DNA of 64,000 nt from Lantana camara (GCA_037501455.1 CM074865.1:20406501-20470500); one strand, 5' to 3'; counted from the stretch's first letter, positions 1-11,642 are shown. Numbers and translations are program-made. Notes: a model not told the origin generated them from the sequence alone.

Positions 1-664
1 ACTTTATGAGCATTTAGTGTGAGGGGGAGCCTGCGAGGGGCCAACTAGAAAAAGGTTGGTCAGTAGAACTCGCGCGACTACTCCTCTGGCCTTGGAAATA
101 TTCCAAATTATAAAGTGCCATGAGTAGGGCCGAATGTCGGCCGCTCTCGAAATTGTTTTCCTAACACTTAAAGGGATAAACAACTGGAGTTCGCCTTGCT
201 TTGCGAAAAACTCAGAAAAGAAACGAGACACGCGAAAAAAGTTGCTGAAAAAAAAAATACTGGAAAAAATACTTGTTAAAAGCTCTCTAGGAATTTTAGG
301 TTGCTTATCTAGGAAGGTGTAACTCGGCTCATCACCATATCTTTGGTATTCTTTAACATGTGCACAAAATTGATTGATATTCAATTAAACTAACTGCTTT
401 ATACTTGTTTCCTTTGTTTGCATTGGATTAATGGGATAACATAATCATGTGTGATTAAATTGAAACTCGAGCTCGTATGTTCTCGCTTTGGAAGGTTGAT
501 TTCAAACTTGGCTTTGTGATCATGTTCGTTGTAGATGGTTTTTGGTGACAGCAAGAGTTTCCTAGTTTACACAACGGACTGCTGTAGTTGGAATTTGGAG
601 TGTGATTCTGGCCTTGGTTCTGTGTTATGCTTAGGGACAAGCATCGCCTAAGTGTGGGGGGATT
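1..664 (+). mobile_element. 3' internal region of an Athila/Tat-like Ty3/gypsy element (enters from the left edge)
   Basis: No long or recognisable protein is encoded here; the short open frames on both strands show no retroelement motif. The stretch ends in a purine tract directly followed by the TG of a long LTR, so I read it as the untranslated 3' internal part of the element whose 3' LTR follows. The rest of that element lies outside the window. The assignment rests on position only. Confidence 0.5.
651..664 (+). promoter_or_regulatory. Polypurine tract of the Athila-like element
   Basis: The motif AGTGTGGGGGGATT lies immediately 5' of the LTR start TGATACG. A G-rich tract of this form before the 3' LTR is typical of plant Athila/Tat gypsy elements and primes plus-strand DNA synthesis. 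Its position fixes the element orientation as +. Confidence 0.7.
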
Positions 665-2216
665 TGATACGTTGCATATTCCTTTAATTATGGAACTTAG
701 AATTTCTATATTTTATCCACTTTCTAATTTAATTATGGATAATTGATTAAAATTCTATGTTTTCTATAGGGAATCTAAATTGGAAGAATTTGAAGAGAAG
801 TATCAACAAATAGGGAGCACTCACACGGTTTTGGAGAAAGGGCCGCAAACCTCAATTGTGATTTAAAGCCTCTTGGATCAAATAAAATACTTGGCCCATG
901 CGTGCAGCTGGAGGAAAGATAGCTTCCAAGTTTTTAATTCATGAAAAGTCCAAAGAGTCTAGGCCCAGCTTCAACCTTCAAGCCACGTAGAGCCCTTAAC
1001 CTCCAATTTTGTCCTTGGGCATTAATTCACAAAGAAAGTGGCGCACGATCTTGCTGTTACTTTGAGGGCATTACTTTGGGAAATTATCACCAAATTATTT
1101 GATGAAGAACGTGGGAGGAATTGGGTGTTACATTGGGGATTAAATCTCCAATTCATGGCAGATTTTATGGCAGCCAACGTGGGAGAGTGGGAAGAAGGCA
1201 GCAGTTCCACGTTGCACTATTTAAATGACGGAATTCATGCAGAAGGGGGACGACACTTCGGACGATTTTCATCAACACGCAGCAGCTCTAATTCGTCCAG
1301 GAAAAACGAGCATCAATAGTTTTATCTCCTTTCCTTCCTTTTATTTTTATTTGAGTACTATGTTATTTCTAGAACTTTGTTTGTTGAATTTCATTATGAG
1401 TAACTAATTTACTTTTTAGTTGGGATTTTCCAAAGCATGTATTAGATTATGTGAGACAAATTGTTTTGGGTTGATTAATTAAGTTATCCGTTTTATTTCC
1501 GAATTCACGATATTGTGTTTTGCCTTATTCTTTGGTTTAAGAGCTCAAATCTTAGAGTTAGCAATTCACATAAAGCTAGTTAATTTATTTGGTGGAGTCT
1601 AGCCGGATAATTAACGGAGTAGCAATCAACACTAGGTTGTTAAGTTCGGCTGATTTTGTGTTGTGGAATATTACGGTCTAATTAGGCGAAGTAGGAGTTT
1701 CTACCTAGTCGGTTAGGGTTAGTGTTTCTTTAGTTCGTAAAGCAATTGGTTAATTGAATCTTGGAAGGAGTTTCTGAAAAGGTTATTAGCTAATTAGGGG
1801 ATGATTATTAGGAGTTTCTTCTAGTCGTTCTAAAAAGTAAGAAGAAACGAGGGAGCCTAAGGTAACTGGTAACTATAGCTAGCCTAACGAGGAATTAATC
1901 ACCCTGTCTGTGATCATAGTCTGATGCATGCGCAGGAAAATCCCGGCTATTTGTTATCTACTGAATTAATCTAAGTGTCAGCTGCGTTTAGTTGTTAATT
2001 ATTTGTTTATTTAGTCTCGTTTTGTTTATTTCATTAGTTTATCCAAAACTTGATAAACCCCCCCCCCCCTATTTTAATTGTTCGTTCTATTTTCCTGGCA
2101 TATTAAAGGAGTACAAATTCGACCAATCCCCGTGGATCGATACCCGTTGCCACTGTTCTACATTTTAATCGTGTGCAATAATTGGGATTTATTATTGGTG
2201 GTCTCGACACCCATCA
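665..2216 (+). mobile_element. 3' LTR of an Athila/Tat-like Ty3/gypsy retrotransposon
   Basis: This 1,552-bp segment starts TGATACG right after the polypurine tract and ends CACCCATCA, giving the TG..CA ends of an LTR. The tail includes a C homopolymer (about 2059-2068) followed by a GTGGATCGATACCC segment of the kind seen near the end of Athila/Tat LTRs. Its right end falls exactly where an antisense ORF of another Tat element stops matching its relative at 42.4 kb, so this LTR marks an insertion into Tat-A. The target duplication cannot be tested because the left LTR is outside the window. Lineage is inferred from the tract and LTR style, not from coding domains. Confidence 0.7.
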
Positions 2217-2839
2217 GCAGAGGTTCAAGTCATTCAGAATGGAGGCCACTGGGACTGGAATAGGAAATCCTAGGCCCCCCGAGCCAATTGCGTCCTTGTA
2301 AACCGCCATTTCGCCAGGTGGGGGATGATTGGCGCGCTCGTGCTTGGCAGGAATTCTCCATTTGTAACGCTCGTCCCAGTAGATTGGGGCCATAACAGAC
2401 TTTATCTCCCCCAAAGTGATGGTACTGGGAGTCTTGTTCGGGGTACGATCGGTCGCCTGCATGCCCGAGCCTTCACCCTCGTTGGGCCCTTTGGTTTTCT
2501 TGGCTTTCTTGGGCCTATGGGTTTTTTGTCTTGGGGTCTTTCTGAGGGCCCCGCTCCTTCCTCGGGTTCCGGAGCCGGGGCTGCGATGGTCACGGTCACG
2601 GTGTGGCGATGAGGGTGAGTTGTGCTCTCTGTTATTGGGAGGGTCACCCCCTGCCTTTTCGCTTCCATCACTAGATTCATCTCTTCAAAGAGATGTTCAA
2701 CCCCACCTGGGTTCCTTTCATCTATGGCCATAACAGCCCCGTCCAAATCCTCGTCTCTAGGGGAACCCGGAGGAGATGAACTCTGGGTAGCCATGTCCTC
2801 AACTTCACGGGCGAATTCTTCCGCATGATCTCTGGCCAT
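2217..2839 (-). pseudogene. Antisense ORF (aORF) of Tat-A, exon 1 part, truncated
   Basis: Translation from the ATG at 2839 (MARDHAEEFAREV...) matches the antisense ORF of Tat-B piece by piece. Shared stretches include RDED(L/V)D.AV..(I/M)(D/N)ER.PGGV, ERANHPPPGEMAVY versus ERANRPPPGMLTVY, and GFPIP.(P/A)VA. The protein resembles the plant 'putative gypsy type transposon' family (Pfam Transposase_28, from memory), whose function is unknown. The frame breaks between about 2402 and 2462, so the upstream part (2402-2839) and the downstream part (2214-2462) are in different frames. At 2217 the Athila-like LTR cuts it and supplies an immediate stop. It would be transcribed opposite to gag-pol from its own promoter (TATA at 3126-3133). 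Confidence 0.8.
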
Positions 2840-3125
2840 GGTCGTGGTGGAATTTGGAAGGGATATGAGGAATTTTTTGGGGAAGCAAAGTATGTCCGAA
2901 GAGATTCGGGATTTCTGGAAGGGGTAAAGCTTGAGGAAATACTCAATCCTAATTTGATTCTAAGGTTAGCAAAGTTAGAAGATTTCACCAAGAATTACCT
3001 TGGGTTTTCTAGAAAAACTGGGAAGAAGATTGTGAGTGCCGGAAACTTGTTTGCAAAGAGTTTTTCTGCAACTTGGTGCTCTGAAGATTTGTTCGCGTAA
3101 AAGATGGAATGGGTACAGAATCCCT

Positions 3126-3133
3126 TATTTATA
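3126..3133 (-). promoter_or_regulatory. TATA box for the Tat-A antisense ORF
   Basis: On the minus strand this reads TATAAATA, 287 bp upstream of the ATG at 2839. In Tat-B the equivalent TATAAATA lies 281 bp (by the same measure) from the antisense ATG, so motif and spacing are conserved between two diverged copies. Confidence 0.65.
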
Positions 3134-3456
3134 GGGATGGAAGTTGGTACGTTTCTGGCAAAAAATTCAAAATTGCAATCATTTCCCGCCTAGGAAACCG
3201 TTCACTTTATTAAACCGTCACGTACTTCCCAAGTCTCACGCGTCCCCGCGCATCAGTATTTAATGCTTAGACGCTCCAAGCGGTCAGAAGAAAGGACTGC
3301 ATTTAATGCATGAACGTTACGAGCAGACAGTTGAAGAGACCGCATTTATAGTGCAATCAGAAGGATGATTCCCCAACACGCCACGCCTCATACGAGCGCA
3401 ACGCTCGATGGATTGTATGGATAGAATTCTATAGTCCTTATCATTAAGGACTACGG

Positions 3457-3471
3457 AATTGGGGGGCAAAA
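3457..3471 (+). promoter_or_regulatory. Polypurine tract of Tat-A
   Basis: AATTGGGGGGCAAAA lies directly before the LTR start TGATGGGG. It aligns with the Tat-B tract AATTTGTGGGGCAAAA (minus strand, 41297-41314). This fixes Tat-A as + and makes the following LTR its 3' LTR. Confidence 0.75.
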
Positions 3472-3618
3472 TGATGGGGTCAAAATACGCTCGTCCCACG
3501 TTTGGACACGTGGCAATTCAAGATGGCGACACCTGTCCTCTTGTGATTAAAGTAACTATACATGAGCGCTCGGACCCCACAAGCGTCAGCATTCCTCAAG
3601 AACCCGTGTCGCCTCTGC
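3472..3618 (+). mobile_element. Tat-A 3' LTR, 5' part (split by a hAT insertion)
   Basis: It starts TGATGGGGTCAAAATACG and matches the start of the solo LTR at 14665. It stops after GCCTCTGC at 3611-3618; the same 8 bp recur at 15769-15776, where the LTR resumes. The two parts joined give an LTR of about 830 bp, close to the 814-bp solo LTR of the same family. Confidence 0.85.
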
Positions 3619-3805
3619 TAGGGCTGCAAACAAGCCGAGCTAGCTTGCGAGCTTTGCTAGCCGAGTTCGAGTTAGCTCGGCTTGAAATCGTGTATGTGCG
3701 AGCTCGATCCGAGCCCCTACGAGCCCGAGCTAGCCTTCGAGTCAATCTCGATCCCATTGTATCTAGGCTCGTGGCTTGCGAGCCAACTCGCGAGCCTAGA
3801 CCTAT

Positions 3806-4261
3806 ACACCTTTTTATATATATATATATATATATGCATATTAGATTATGTATTATATATAAAAATATATAACTTTTATATTGTAAATACATATAATATA
3901 TATTTAATTTATAATATATTACATCTCTAATATATTTAATTATATATAGTCCAATGTCCAACACTATATTATGTAAATGTACATTTATATATCATATAGT
4001 ATATTATATTTATCTTAAAATCTTAAAAATATATGATTTATCAATGTATATAGTTTGATAAGATAATATCAATCATGTATTATGTATGTATCTCTTAATA
4101 ATATATGAGCTAATAATGTATTTGATTTAATAGTTAACATAATATATATTAATATACTATACATCTTAATAGATTAAATACATCTTAATAGATTAAATCA
4201 ATATTATATATGTGTAAATGTGTTTTTGATAATGGATCAAACACATTTCATGTATTTTATG
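3806..4261. other. AT-rich interior of the hAT-like element, left part
   Basis: Almost pure A/T sequence with (TA)n runs near 3815-3840 and no plausible gene. It continues at 14132-14664 on the other side of the Tekay insertion. Confidence 0.7.
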
Positions 4262-6814
4262 TGTAGCATCTGGAACGCTAGGCGCCACATCCCCCGCACT
4301 ATAGTCTCAATCCACATATGAAATGGGTAATCCATACATGAAACGACACTATAGCGAACAGGAGACAATAAAAACGACACAAGGCTAGGCGGGACTAACC
4401 CCAAACCAAACAATCAATTCAGAGTAACAAAAGCGGAAGCAATATTTCATTCAATACTTATAGGTACCATATTTACATATCTACTAATAGGTACCAACAT
4501 TTACATTATCAATACAATATCATCTCCAAAATAGGTAATAAGGCAAGCTACAAAAATATAAAGTACCAATACATGAACAAAAGATGAGGTGAAGTGTGCT
4601 AGACCCAAATTAAAGACACACTAGACTCTAATTCCCACCTAGCACGCACCTGCAAAAGCTGAAAAGTTGAGGTGTCAGTCCAACATGAACTGAGCGAGGG
4701 GTTATAAATAAATATATGCGCACATACATGCAAGTTATAATCTCGGGTAATAAATTTGGAAAAACAATACAATTTAGTAAAATACGAGATTCTATCGCCC
4801 GAGGTTACAACTAATTCAATTTATCAATTTGTTCAATTCAAAACAATCAATTTGTGGCTAAGCGAGTGGGTCAATTCTCCAACCTTACTCTGACTGTGTA
4901 CAATCAATCAATCAATTATTAGGTGATTAGGTGATCAAACAATTTATTACGGTGCATAATTAGCAGTTTCAATAACACCTTCTTCCTCCGAGTGATGGTG
5001 GGATTGCAAGGCCCCACCATCCAATCAATCTGGGCAGAGGGTACATGAATCCCTAAGCCCGGAACTCCTTCCTCCCCTAATCTCCTAGGGGGTTCAGGGG
5101 TCATCCCAATTTGGTGAGGATAGCTCTCGAGTTACCCGTCAGCCCATGTTTTCCCGGTTGGCTCGAGTCACTACCCTCGGGCCCACATTGCCATACAATA
5201 CTCGCCAAAACAATCAATCAATCAATCAATTCCTTCAATAGTTCGGTAAATCATTTGAAAACCAATCTCATTTGAAAACTATAGATATATAAATAGGTTT
5301 TGGCTTAAAACTTCACATAGGGTTATACGGGTCCTATGTATCTAGAATTAAACCTCACCTGAACGACCCAAAACAAACAAGGAAACAGCTCACGGGGCTT
5401 GCTCCTCGTCATCAGGAAGCTGGTCTGTGCAAGAAAGACAATTGTCCGTGAGACAAGACTCAAAATGCACCAAATAGGACGAACGGCGAAAATGCAACGA
5501 GATGACGAGTATGATGGAATGTACCATGAAAATATCTTGTTTTGACATGTATTCAATCATATAATAACACGTATCGATCAATTAAGGCATTAAAAATGGG
5601 TTTGAAAAATGCAATTTTATGCAGAGAATTTTGAACACTTTCTGGAGCCTGGGAACGGCCGTTCCAGTTTTGAACTGGGGCTGGGAAGGGCCGTTCCCAG
5701 CTCCCCGAACCAAATCCCGCGCTTCTGTAAAGGTTTGGAAATTTTGGGGCTGGGAACGGCCGTTCCGGCCACAGGCCAAAACTGGGAAGGGTCGTTCCCA
5801 GTCTCGCAGGACAGCTGGCAAAGGGTGGGAACGGCTGTTCCCAGCATGAACTGGGACGGGAAGGGCCATTCCCAATATGCAGATGCAGCAGAAACAGAGC
5901 AGTAGCAGCATATCAGCAACGTACCAAAACTCAACCAACAAGAATGGATCAAACTCATGTTTAAATGCTCAAATATCATGATATACACCTACTAGCATAC
6001 AAATAGATCAATAACAATTCATAAAAACACATATTTCCACACTAGATCATCAAGAATTCATCAATCCAAACCCATATACTCATTCATGCTCCAAGTCCAA
6101 AATCATCAAGTTAAATGCATCCAACTTAAACTCAAAGTTCGCAAATAAGTTTCCAACAACAATTACACAACTTAATCAACACATAGCAAAGCCCTATCTA
6201 TACCATATATTCAAGAAATCATCAATTCTCCAAAAATACCTCAAATGTAAGAAATGGATGTTAAGATGAAGATATGATGTTGATGATGCTTCAATGTCCA
6301 CAAAACCCACAAGAATGATGCTTGAAAGATGAAATCTCCCTACACCTTGGCAAGGGTTTGGCTCGGTTGAAGAAGGAAGAAAGAACAATGTGTATGTAAT
6401 GTGTTTGTATGTAAGGGAAGCAAATGGTACGTGATATGCAGCTAAGTAAGGGGAAAAATTGGACAAATTGCTATTAAGTCCTTCTATTATTTAAGTCATG
6501 CAATTAGATTCAATTCCATAACAAATGCTCAATTAGGACCGATGTAATTAAGTCCCCACATTCATGAAAATAAGCAAATAAGGCCATAAAGGAAATTAAA
6601 TCACGTTCGGGAAATCAATTCACGATGCAATCAAGTTCAATTTATGCAATAGTTATAATATGATATGAATTTCAATAAAAATACTAAGAATATAATTTTA
6701 TAAAATTATGTCATGACATGAAAATCAAAGAAATGATCAATTAAAAGTTAAAATCTAACTCTCAAACTCACACGTGTCGTTCATACCTGAAATGCCGAAA
6801 GCTGGGGCGTTACA
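4262..6814 (-). repeat. 3' LTR of Tekay-1 (2,553 bp)
   Basis: Ends TGTAGC / GTTACA and matches 11643-14126 along its whole length. It is 69 bp longer than the other LTR because of one block in the palindromic array. It contains CAAT-rich tandem tracts (about 4908-4917 and 5211-5230) and an array of six dyad-symmetric motifs (5650-5870). Confidence 0.93.
5650..5870. repeat. Array of six GGGAACGGCCGTTCCC-type palindromes (3' LTR copy)
   Basis: Six variants of a 16-bp palindrome occur, near 5651, 5684, 5752, 5783, 5828 and 5860: GGGAACGGCCGTTCC, GGGAAGGGCCGTTCCC, GGGAACGGCCGTTCC, GGGAAGGGTCGTTCCC, GGGAACGGCTGTTCCC and GGGAAGGGCCATTCCC. AACTGGG spacers link several of them. They account for most open frames in this stretch, which are not genes. 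Confidence 0.9.
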
Positions 6815-6831
6815 ATCCTCCCTCCTTAAAA
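6815..6831 (-). promoter_or_regulatory. Polypurine tract of Tekay-1
   Basis: On the minus strand the sequence TTAAGGAGGGAGGAT directly precedes the LTR start TGTAACG. It is the plus-strand primer of the element and confirms minus orientation. Confidence 0.8.
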
Positions 6832-6848
6832 GAATCTGGTCCCCAGAT

Positions 6849-8264
6849 TCACTGATCTGAAGGGAACAACTCTGGATGAAACCGTCTCATTTTGTCTTCG
6901 GTCTCCCACGTGGCTTCCTCGGTCTTGTCACTTGTCCAAAGGACCTTAACCATGGGAATCTTCCGGTTTCTTAATTCCTGAAACTTCTTATCCAATATCT
7001 TAACCGGTTTCTGAACAAAGGTTAGATTCGGTTCCAATTCCACTTCTTCAACGGGAATGATCTCGGTTTCATCGGGGTAGTATTTCCTCAGCTGAGATAC
7101 GTGAAATACATTATGAATCCCCGTGAGGCTCGGTGGTAGGTCCAATCTGTAAGCAACTTCTCCAATTCTCTCCAAAATCTCATAAGGACCTAAGTAACGA
7201 GGTTTAAGCTTACCTCCTTTTCCAATCCGAGCAAATCCTTTACGTGGAGATGCTTTCAAAAATACCCGGTCTCCAATCTCAAACTCGAGATCCCTTCTAC
7301 GACGGTCGGCGTAGCTCTTCTGTCTGTCCTGAGCTGATTTCATCCGTTGTTTTATTAATTGGACTTTCTCAATCATAGCTTCAACGACCTTAGAAGGTTT
7401 TTCCAATTTCTCACCTTTCTTAACACCTTCCTTCTTAGTCCATTTCCACTCTTCCAAATCAAAGAACAACGGAGAACGATACTTCCGACCATAAAGTAGC
7501 TCATACGGTTCCATTCCAATCGAAGCCTGAAAACTGTTGTTGTAAGCAAACTCAATCAAAGGTAGCTGATCATGCCAAGAAGACTGAAAATCCAAAGAAC
7601 AAGCTCGAAGTAAATCCTCAAGATATCTTATTAATCTCTCGGACTGACCATCCGTCTGAGGATGAAATGATGTACTAAATTGGAGCTTCGTACCCAAAAC
7701 CTCTTGCAATTCACGCCACAACTTAGAAGTGAACCGAGGATCTCTGTCTGAAACTATACTAACCGGAATCCCATGAAGTCTAACAATCTCCCGGTTATAA
7801 AGCTCGGCTAGCTTGCGAATCTTATACGACATCCGAACCGACAGAAAATGTGCAGACTTCGTCAAACGGTCCACAATCACCCAAATTCCATCGAATCCAC
7901 CTTTCACTTTAGGTAATCCGGACACAAAATCCATCGTCACCTGTTCCCACTTCCACTCAGGAATAGGTAACGGCTGAAGAAGACCTCCCGATTTCTGATG
8001 CTCAGCTTTCACTCTCTGACAAGTGAGACAATGCTTCACAAACTCGGCCACATCTTTCTTCAATCCACGCCACCAATAATATTGCCTTAAGTCCTTATAC
8101 ATCTTGTTTCCTCCGGGGTGGATAGAATAAGCCGATCTGTGAGCTTCCACGAGCAATACCCGTTTCAACTCTTCGGGTACAACCACTCGGTTCTTGAAAC
8201 GAAGTAGACCGGTTTCATCGAACCCGAATGGACACTCCGGATCAGCTCTTGCCTTAGCTACCAA
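6849..8264 (-). pseudogene. Tekay-1 integrase with C-terminal chromodomain
   Basis: A 471-codon open segment of pol. It begins with the RNase H-integrase linker, then the zinc-binding region with two histidines (HRSAYSIHPGG) and C-x2-C (CLTCQ). The catalytic core shows the three acidic residues in TMDFVSG, VSDRDPRF and QTDGQSERL. The GPY/F-like region (RYLGPYEILERIG) follows, and the end VKVLW...EATWETEDKMRR is a chromodomain, which in chromoviruses is proposed to direct integration into heterochromatin. The segment is intact in itself but separated from the upstream frame by an in-frame TAG at 8265-8267, so I class it as part of a pseudogene. The listed ATG is not a real start. Confidence 0.92.
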
Positions 8265-8267
8265 TTT

Positions 8268-8576
8268 CTAAACTTCCACATCCGTACTCTGAGCCTCAAA
8301 CAACCTGTGCTTCAAATCTGGTTGAACCGAAATATTAGAAACTCGAGCCCTTAAAACAATTGGCTCGATTCCACTACTTTCACCCACTTCCAAGCTCGAC
8401 ACATTAGCCTTCCTACTAAGTGCATCGGCGACCACATTGGCTTTGCCGGGATGGTACTTAATAGTGCAATCATAATCTTCCAACCTTTCCATCCAACGCC
8501 GCTGCCTCATATTCAAATCCTTCTGAGTGAATAAATACTGGAGGCTTTTGTGGTCGGTGAAAATCTCGAAAGACAC
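8268..8576 (-). pseudogene. Tekay-1 pol segment: end of RNase H and linker
   Basis: Reads [17 protein letters not shown] through [10 protein letters not shown], the conserved C-terminal part of the Ty3/gypsy RNase H domain, then a linker to integrase. It is bounded upstream by an in-frame TAG at 8577-8579, where the family has a tyrosine (HYLYG context), and downstream by TAG at 8265-8267. Both look like single-base nonsense changes in an otherwise collinear polyprotein. Confidence 0.88.
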
Positions 8577-8579
8577 CCC

Positions 8580-9125
8580 CTACAAATAATGTCTCCACTT
8601 TCCAAGTGCAAAGACTACGGCAGCAAGCTCAAGATCATGTGTCGGATAATTCTTTTCATGCTCTTTCAACTTCTGGGATGCATAAGCCATTACCTTACCC
8701 TTCTGAGTCAACACACATCCCAAGCCTTCCTTAGAAGCATCCGTATAAACAGCATATCCTTCAGAACCTTCCGGAAGGGCTAACACTGGAGCAGAAACTA
8801 ACTTTTCTTTCAAGAAGGTGAAACTCTTCTCACAATCTTCATCCCAATCGAATTTCACTTTTTTCTTCGTCAACCGGGTTAAAGGAGTTGCTAACTTGGA
8901 GAAATCCTTAACAAACCTCCTGTAATAACCTGCCAATCCCAAGAAACTCCTGATCTCCGAGGCATTCTTAGGTTTCTCCCACTTCAAAACCGACTCAATC
9001 TTGGAAGGATCGACCTCCGTATTACCCGAAATCACATGACCCAAGAAAGACACCCTGTCAATCCAGAACTCACACTTACTGAATTTGGCAAATAACTGAT
9101 GCTCCTTCAAAGTCCTCAATACCAA
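8580..9125 (-). pseudogene. Tekay-1 pol segment: RT thumb and RNase H
   Basis: Continues RT after the frameshift: [26 protein letters not shown], and the connection motif [15 protein letters not shown]. The RNase H N-terminal half follows, with the first catalytic aspartate in [14 protein letters not shown] single base is missing near 9140 relative to the expected EEHA-S-H-L reading, which moves this segment into a different frame from RT proper. Confidence 0.9.
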
Positions 9126-11380
9126 CTGAAGATGCTTGCATGCTCCTCGGCAGACTTAGAGAAAACCAGAATATCATCAATAAAGATAACCACAAACTTA
9201 TCCAGAAAAGGCCTGAAGATCATGTGCATCATATCCATAAAAGCTGTTGGGGCATTAGTCAAACCAAACGGCATCACTACGAACTCATAATGCCCGTACC
9301 GGGTATTAAATCCCGTCTTAGAAATATCCTCAGCTCGGATTCGCAGCTGGTAGTACCCTTGTCTCAAATCCAATTTTGAGTAGACTTTAGATCCCTGAAG
9401 TATATCAAACAACTCCTCGATATGTGGAAGGGGATACTTGTTCTTGATCGTCATCCGGTTCAACTCCCTATAGTCTATACACATTCTCAAGGTTCCGTCC
9501 TTCTTCTTTACAAACAAAACCGGTGCACCCCAGGGAGAAGAACTCGGTCTAATGTACCCAATCTCCAACAACGCATCAAGTTGAGTTTTCAACTCGGCTG
9601 GAGCCATACGATACGGAGTCTTGGAGTACGGCTCTGGATTAGGGTACAAGTCGATCACAAACTCAATTTCCCGTTCTGGAGGTAACGAATCCAATTCCTC
9701 AGGAAAGACCTCGGGAAACTCCTTCACTACTTCCGTTTCTTCCAGCTTACTTTGATCCTTGGGTTTGTTGAGAATATAAGCAATGAACCTCGTGGCTCCA
9801 TCTCGAACCAACTTATGAGCTTCCGAAAAAGAAAGCAGAGGCACAGTCTTAGAACTCCAACCCACAACCAAATCTGATCCCAACTGAACCCTCTTCGCCC
9901 TGCAATCAACTATGGCAGAATGTCTGTACAACCAATCCATGCCCAAAATGGATCCATAGCAAGTCATCGGCAGCTTAATGAAGTCTGACAGAAAAACTCG
10001 ACCCTCGATGCTCACCGGAACCTCTCTGAACACCCGATCAGATTCTAAACTACCACCAAACGGAGTAATAACCACATAACATGCAGAAGAGCGAGTAACA
10101 CACAAAGGCAAAGAAACAGATATAGCACTCGAAAGAAAGGAGTAAGTAGCTCCTGGATCAAACAAGGTGTGAATGTTCGTGCCATGTATGCAAATGGTAC
10201 CTTCAACTACCGCGGCTGGATCAATATCAGCATCCTGATGCTCTCCGTCCCAAGCATAAGCACGAGCCCTGATCAGTGGTCTCTGTGCTCCCGGTGGTGG
10301 CATCCTGCGATCTGGACATCCGTTTACCATATGCTCGTCGCTCCCACAAATCAAGCATAAACCTAGACACCTCCTGCAGTTATCATAGATGTGCGTCCTC
10401 TGACCACAGAAGGTACAAGCAGGCCTCTCGGGTGGTGGTGGCAAAGCTGGAGCAACTAGAACTCTAATCACTGGTCCTGCTGGTCGGGGCTTCTTCCCCG
10501 GGCCCTTCGGAGCTGGTGGTGGAGAAGAATAAACCATCGGACTCTTGCCTGAAGCAGAACCCGAACCCGAACCTGAACCCTTATACCCCGATCCGGAACC
10601 TCTGAAACCCGATCTGGACCCTGAGCCCGAACCTGAACCTGAACGATAAGTAGACCGCCTCGCATTCACCGAATCCTCAACCAATAATGCTTTCTTGGTG
10701 GCCTTCAACCACGTGTTCGTGTTGACCGCCTCAATCGTCGTCTGGATATCCAGTCTAAGGCCCTGAACAAACTGTATCGCCTTATGGAAATCGTCACTCT
10801 CTATATTAGGAGCATAGCGAGACAATCTCTCAAACTCGGCGATATACTCTGAAACTGACCTGCTTCCTTGCTTTAATTCTGTAAATTCCCTCAATCTTCG
10901 AGTGCGAGAAGATGGAGGAATAAACTTATTCTTGAACTCTCGAACAAAGACTTCCCAATTCACTTCCTCGCCTGCAGCATCTAACACAATCCGAGTACTC
11001 TCCCACCATGAATATGCCTCGCCCTGTATCAAAGAAATAGTACATCTGGCCTTCTCCTGGGACTCACACGGGATAAGCTCCCATATCTTCTCAATTTCCT
11101 TCAACCACTGCTCAGCCTGAATATCATTCCCTTTATAAAACTTGGGAGGATGCTGGTTCTGGAACTCCCTGAAAGCTAATGAAATCTGGCCTCCCAGCTG
11201 TGGTGGTGGAACTGGTGGTGCTGGAGGAATATAATCTCGGACTCTCTGATCAATAAGACCCACCACTGCATTCATGAAGTCCTGTGGCTGAGCCTGAGGG
11301 GGTGGAGGAGGAGGTGGTGATCTCTCACGACGATGTCGATGTCTAGGAGAACGATCACGATGATGTCTATCGCAAGCCAT
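9116..11380 (-). pseudogene. Tekay-1 gag-protease-RT (N-terminal polyprotein)
   Basis: A 754-codon open frame from the ATG at 11380, about 260 bp inside the 5' LTR. It opens with an Arg/His-rich and proline-rich head. The gag capsid domain comes next (residues about 60-220, with WWES and F...F..KFIPPSSR), then a Gly/Ser-rich tract and a CCHC knuckle ([14 protein letters not shown], near 340-355). Protease follows near 408 with [13 protein letters not shown], where the usual active-site DSG is DPG. RT starts near 600 (YRMAPAEL...[20 protein letters not shown], and the YxDD box as FIDDILVF). It runs out of frame at [10 protein letters not shown] because of a one-base loss. Confidence 0.92.
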
Positions 11381-11622
11381 CCTGAAATCAAGACACTATT
11401 ATGCATGTTCAATTAGTAGGTGCAAATGTGTGCAAATAATTCACAAATTTCACATAAGTTATAAAATTCAAACAATTCACCAAATTCAAGTAAGTTCAAA
11501 TAAGTCAAGTAGGTTCAAATATGTCAAATAACGATGCAAGACTCTCAAGTTGACAATTAGTTCCTATGCCGTGCGACCTAGACTCACAAGACACGACACT
11601 AGAGACCCGGTTTTGCAACCGG

Positions 11623-11634
11623 GCTCTGATACCA
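11623..11634 (-). promoter_or_regulatory. Primer-binding site of Tekay-1 (tRNA-iMet type)
   Basis: On the minus strand TGGTATCAGAGC lies eight bases inside the 5' LTR. It complements the 3' end of plant initiator tRNA-Met, the usual primer for this lineage. Confidence 0.88.
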
Positions 11635-11642
11635 CCGTAGGA

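Larger units (their letters stand above)
2217..3471 (+). mobile_element. Tat-A: 3' internal end of a Tat-lineage Ty3/gypsy element
   Basis: This stretch carries the antisense ORF characteristic of some Tat elements, then a polypurine tract, then an LTR. The layout mirrors Tat-B at 40.4-52.8 kb, where the antisense ORF also lies between integrase and the 3' LTR. Its left end is cut by the Athila-like LTR. The gag-pol part lies beyond the left edge of the window. Confidence 0.8.

Noticed and set aside
3459..3872. 137-codon frame on +
   Set aside because: It runs from the Tat-A LTR across the hAT insertion point into the repeated GAGCTCG motifs; no domain.
5609..5905. Several overlapping open frames in the Tekay-1 LTRs (also 12990-13300)
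   Set aside because: They arise from the GGGAACGGCCGTTCCC repeats, which read in all frames, and are duplicated in both LTRs.
11623..11634. tRNA-like sequence
   Set aside because: It is a 12-bp primer-binding complement, not a tRNA gene; no cloverleaf flanks. The same applies to 63115-63126 and 51928-51944.
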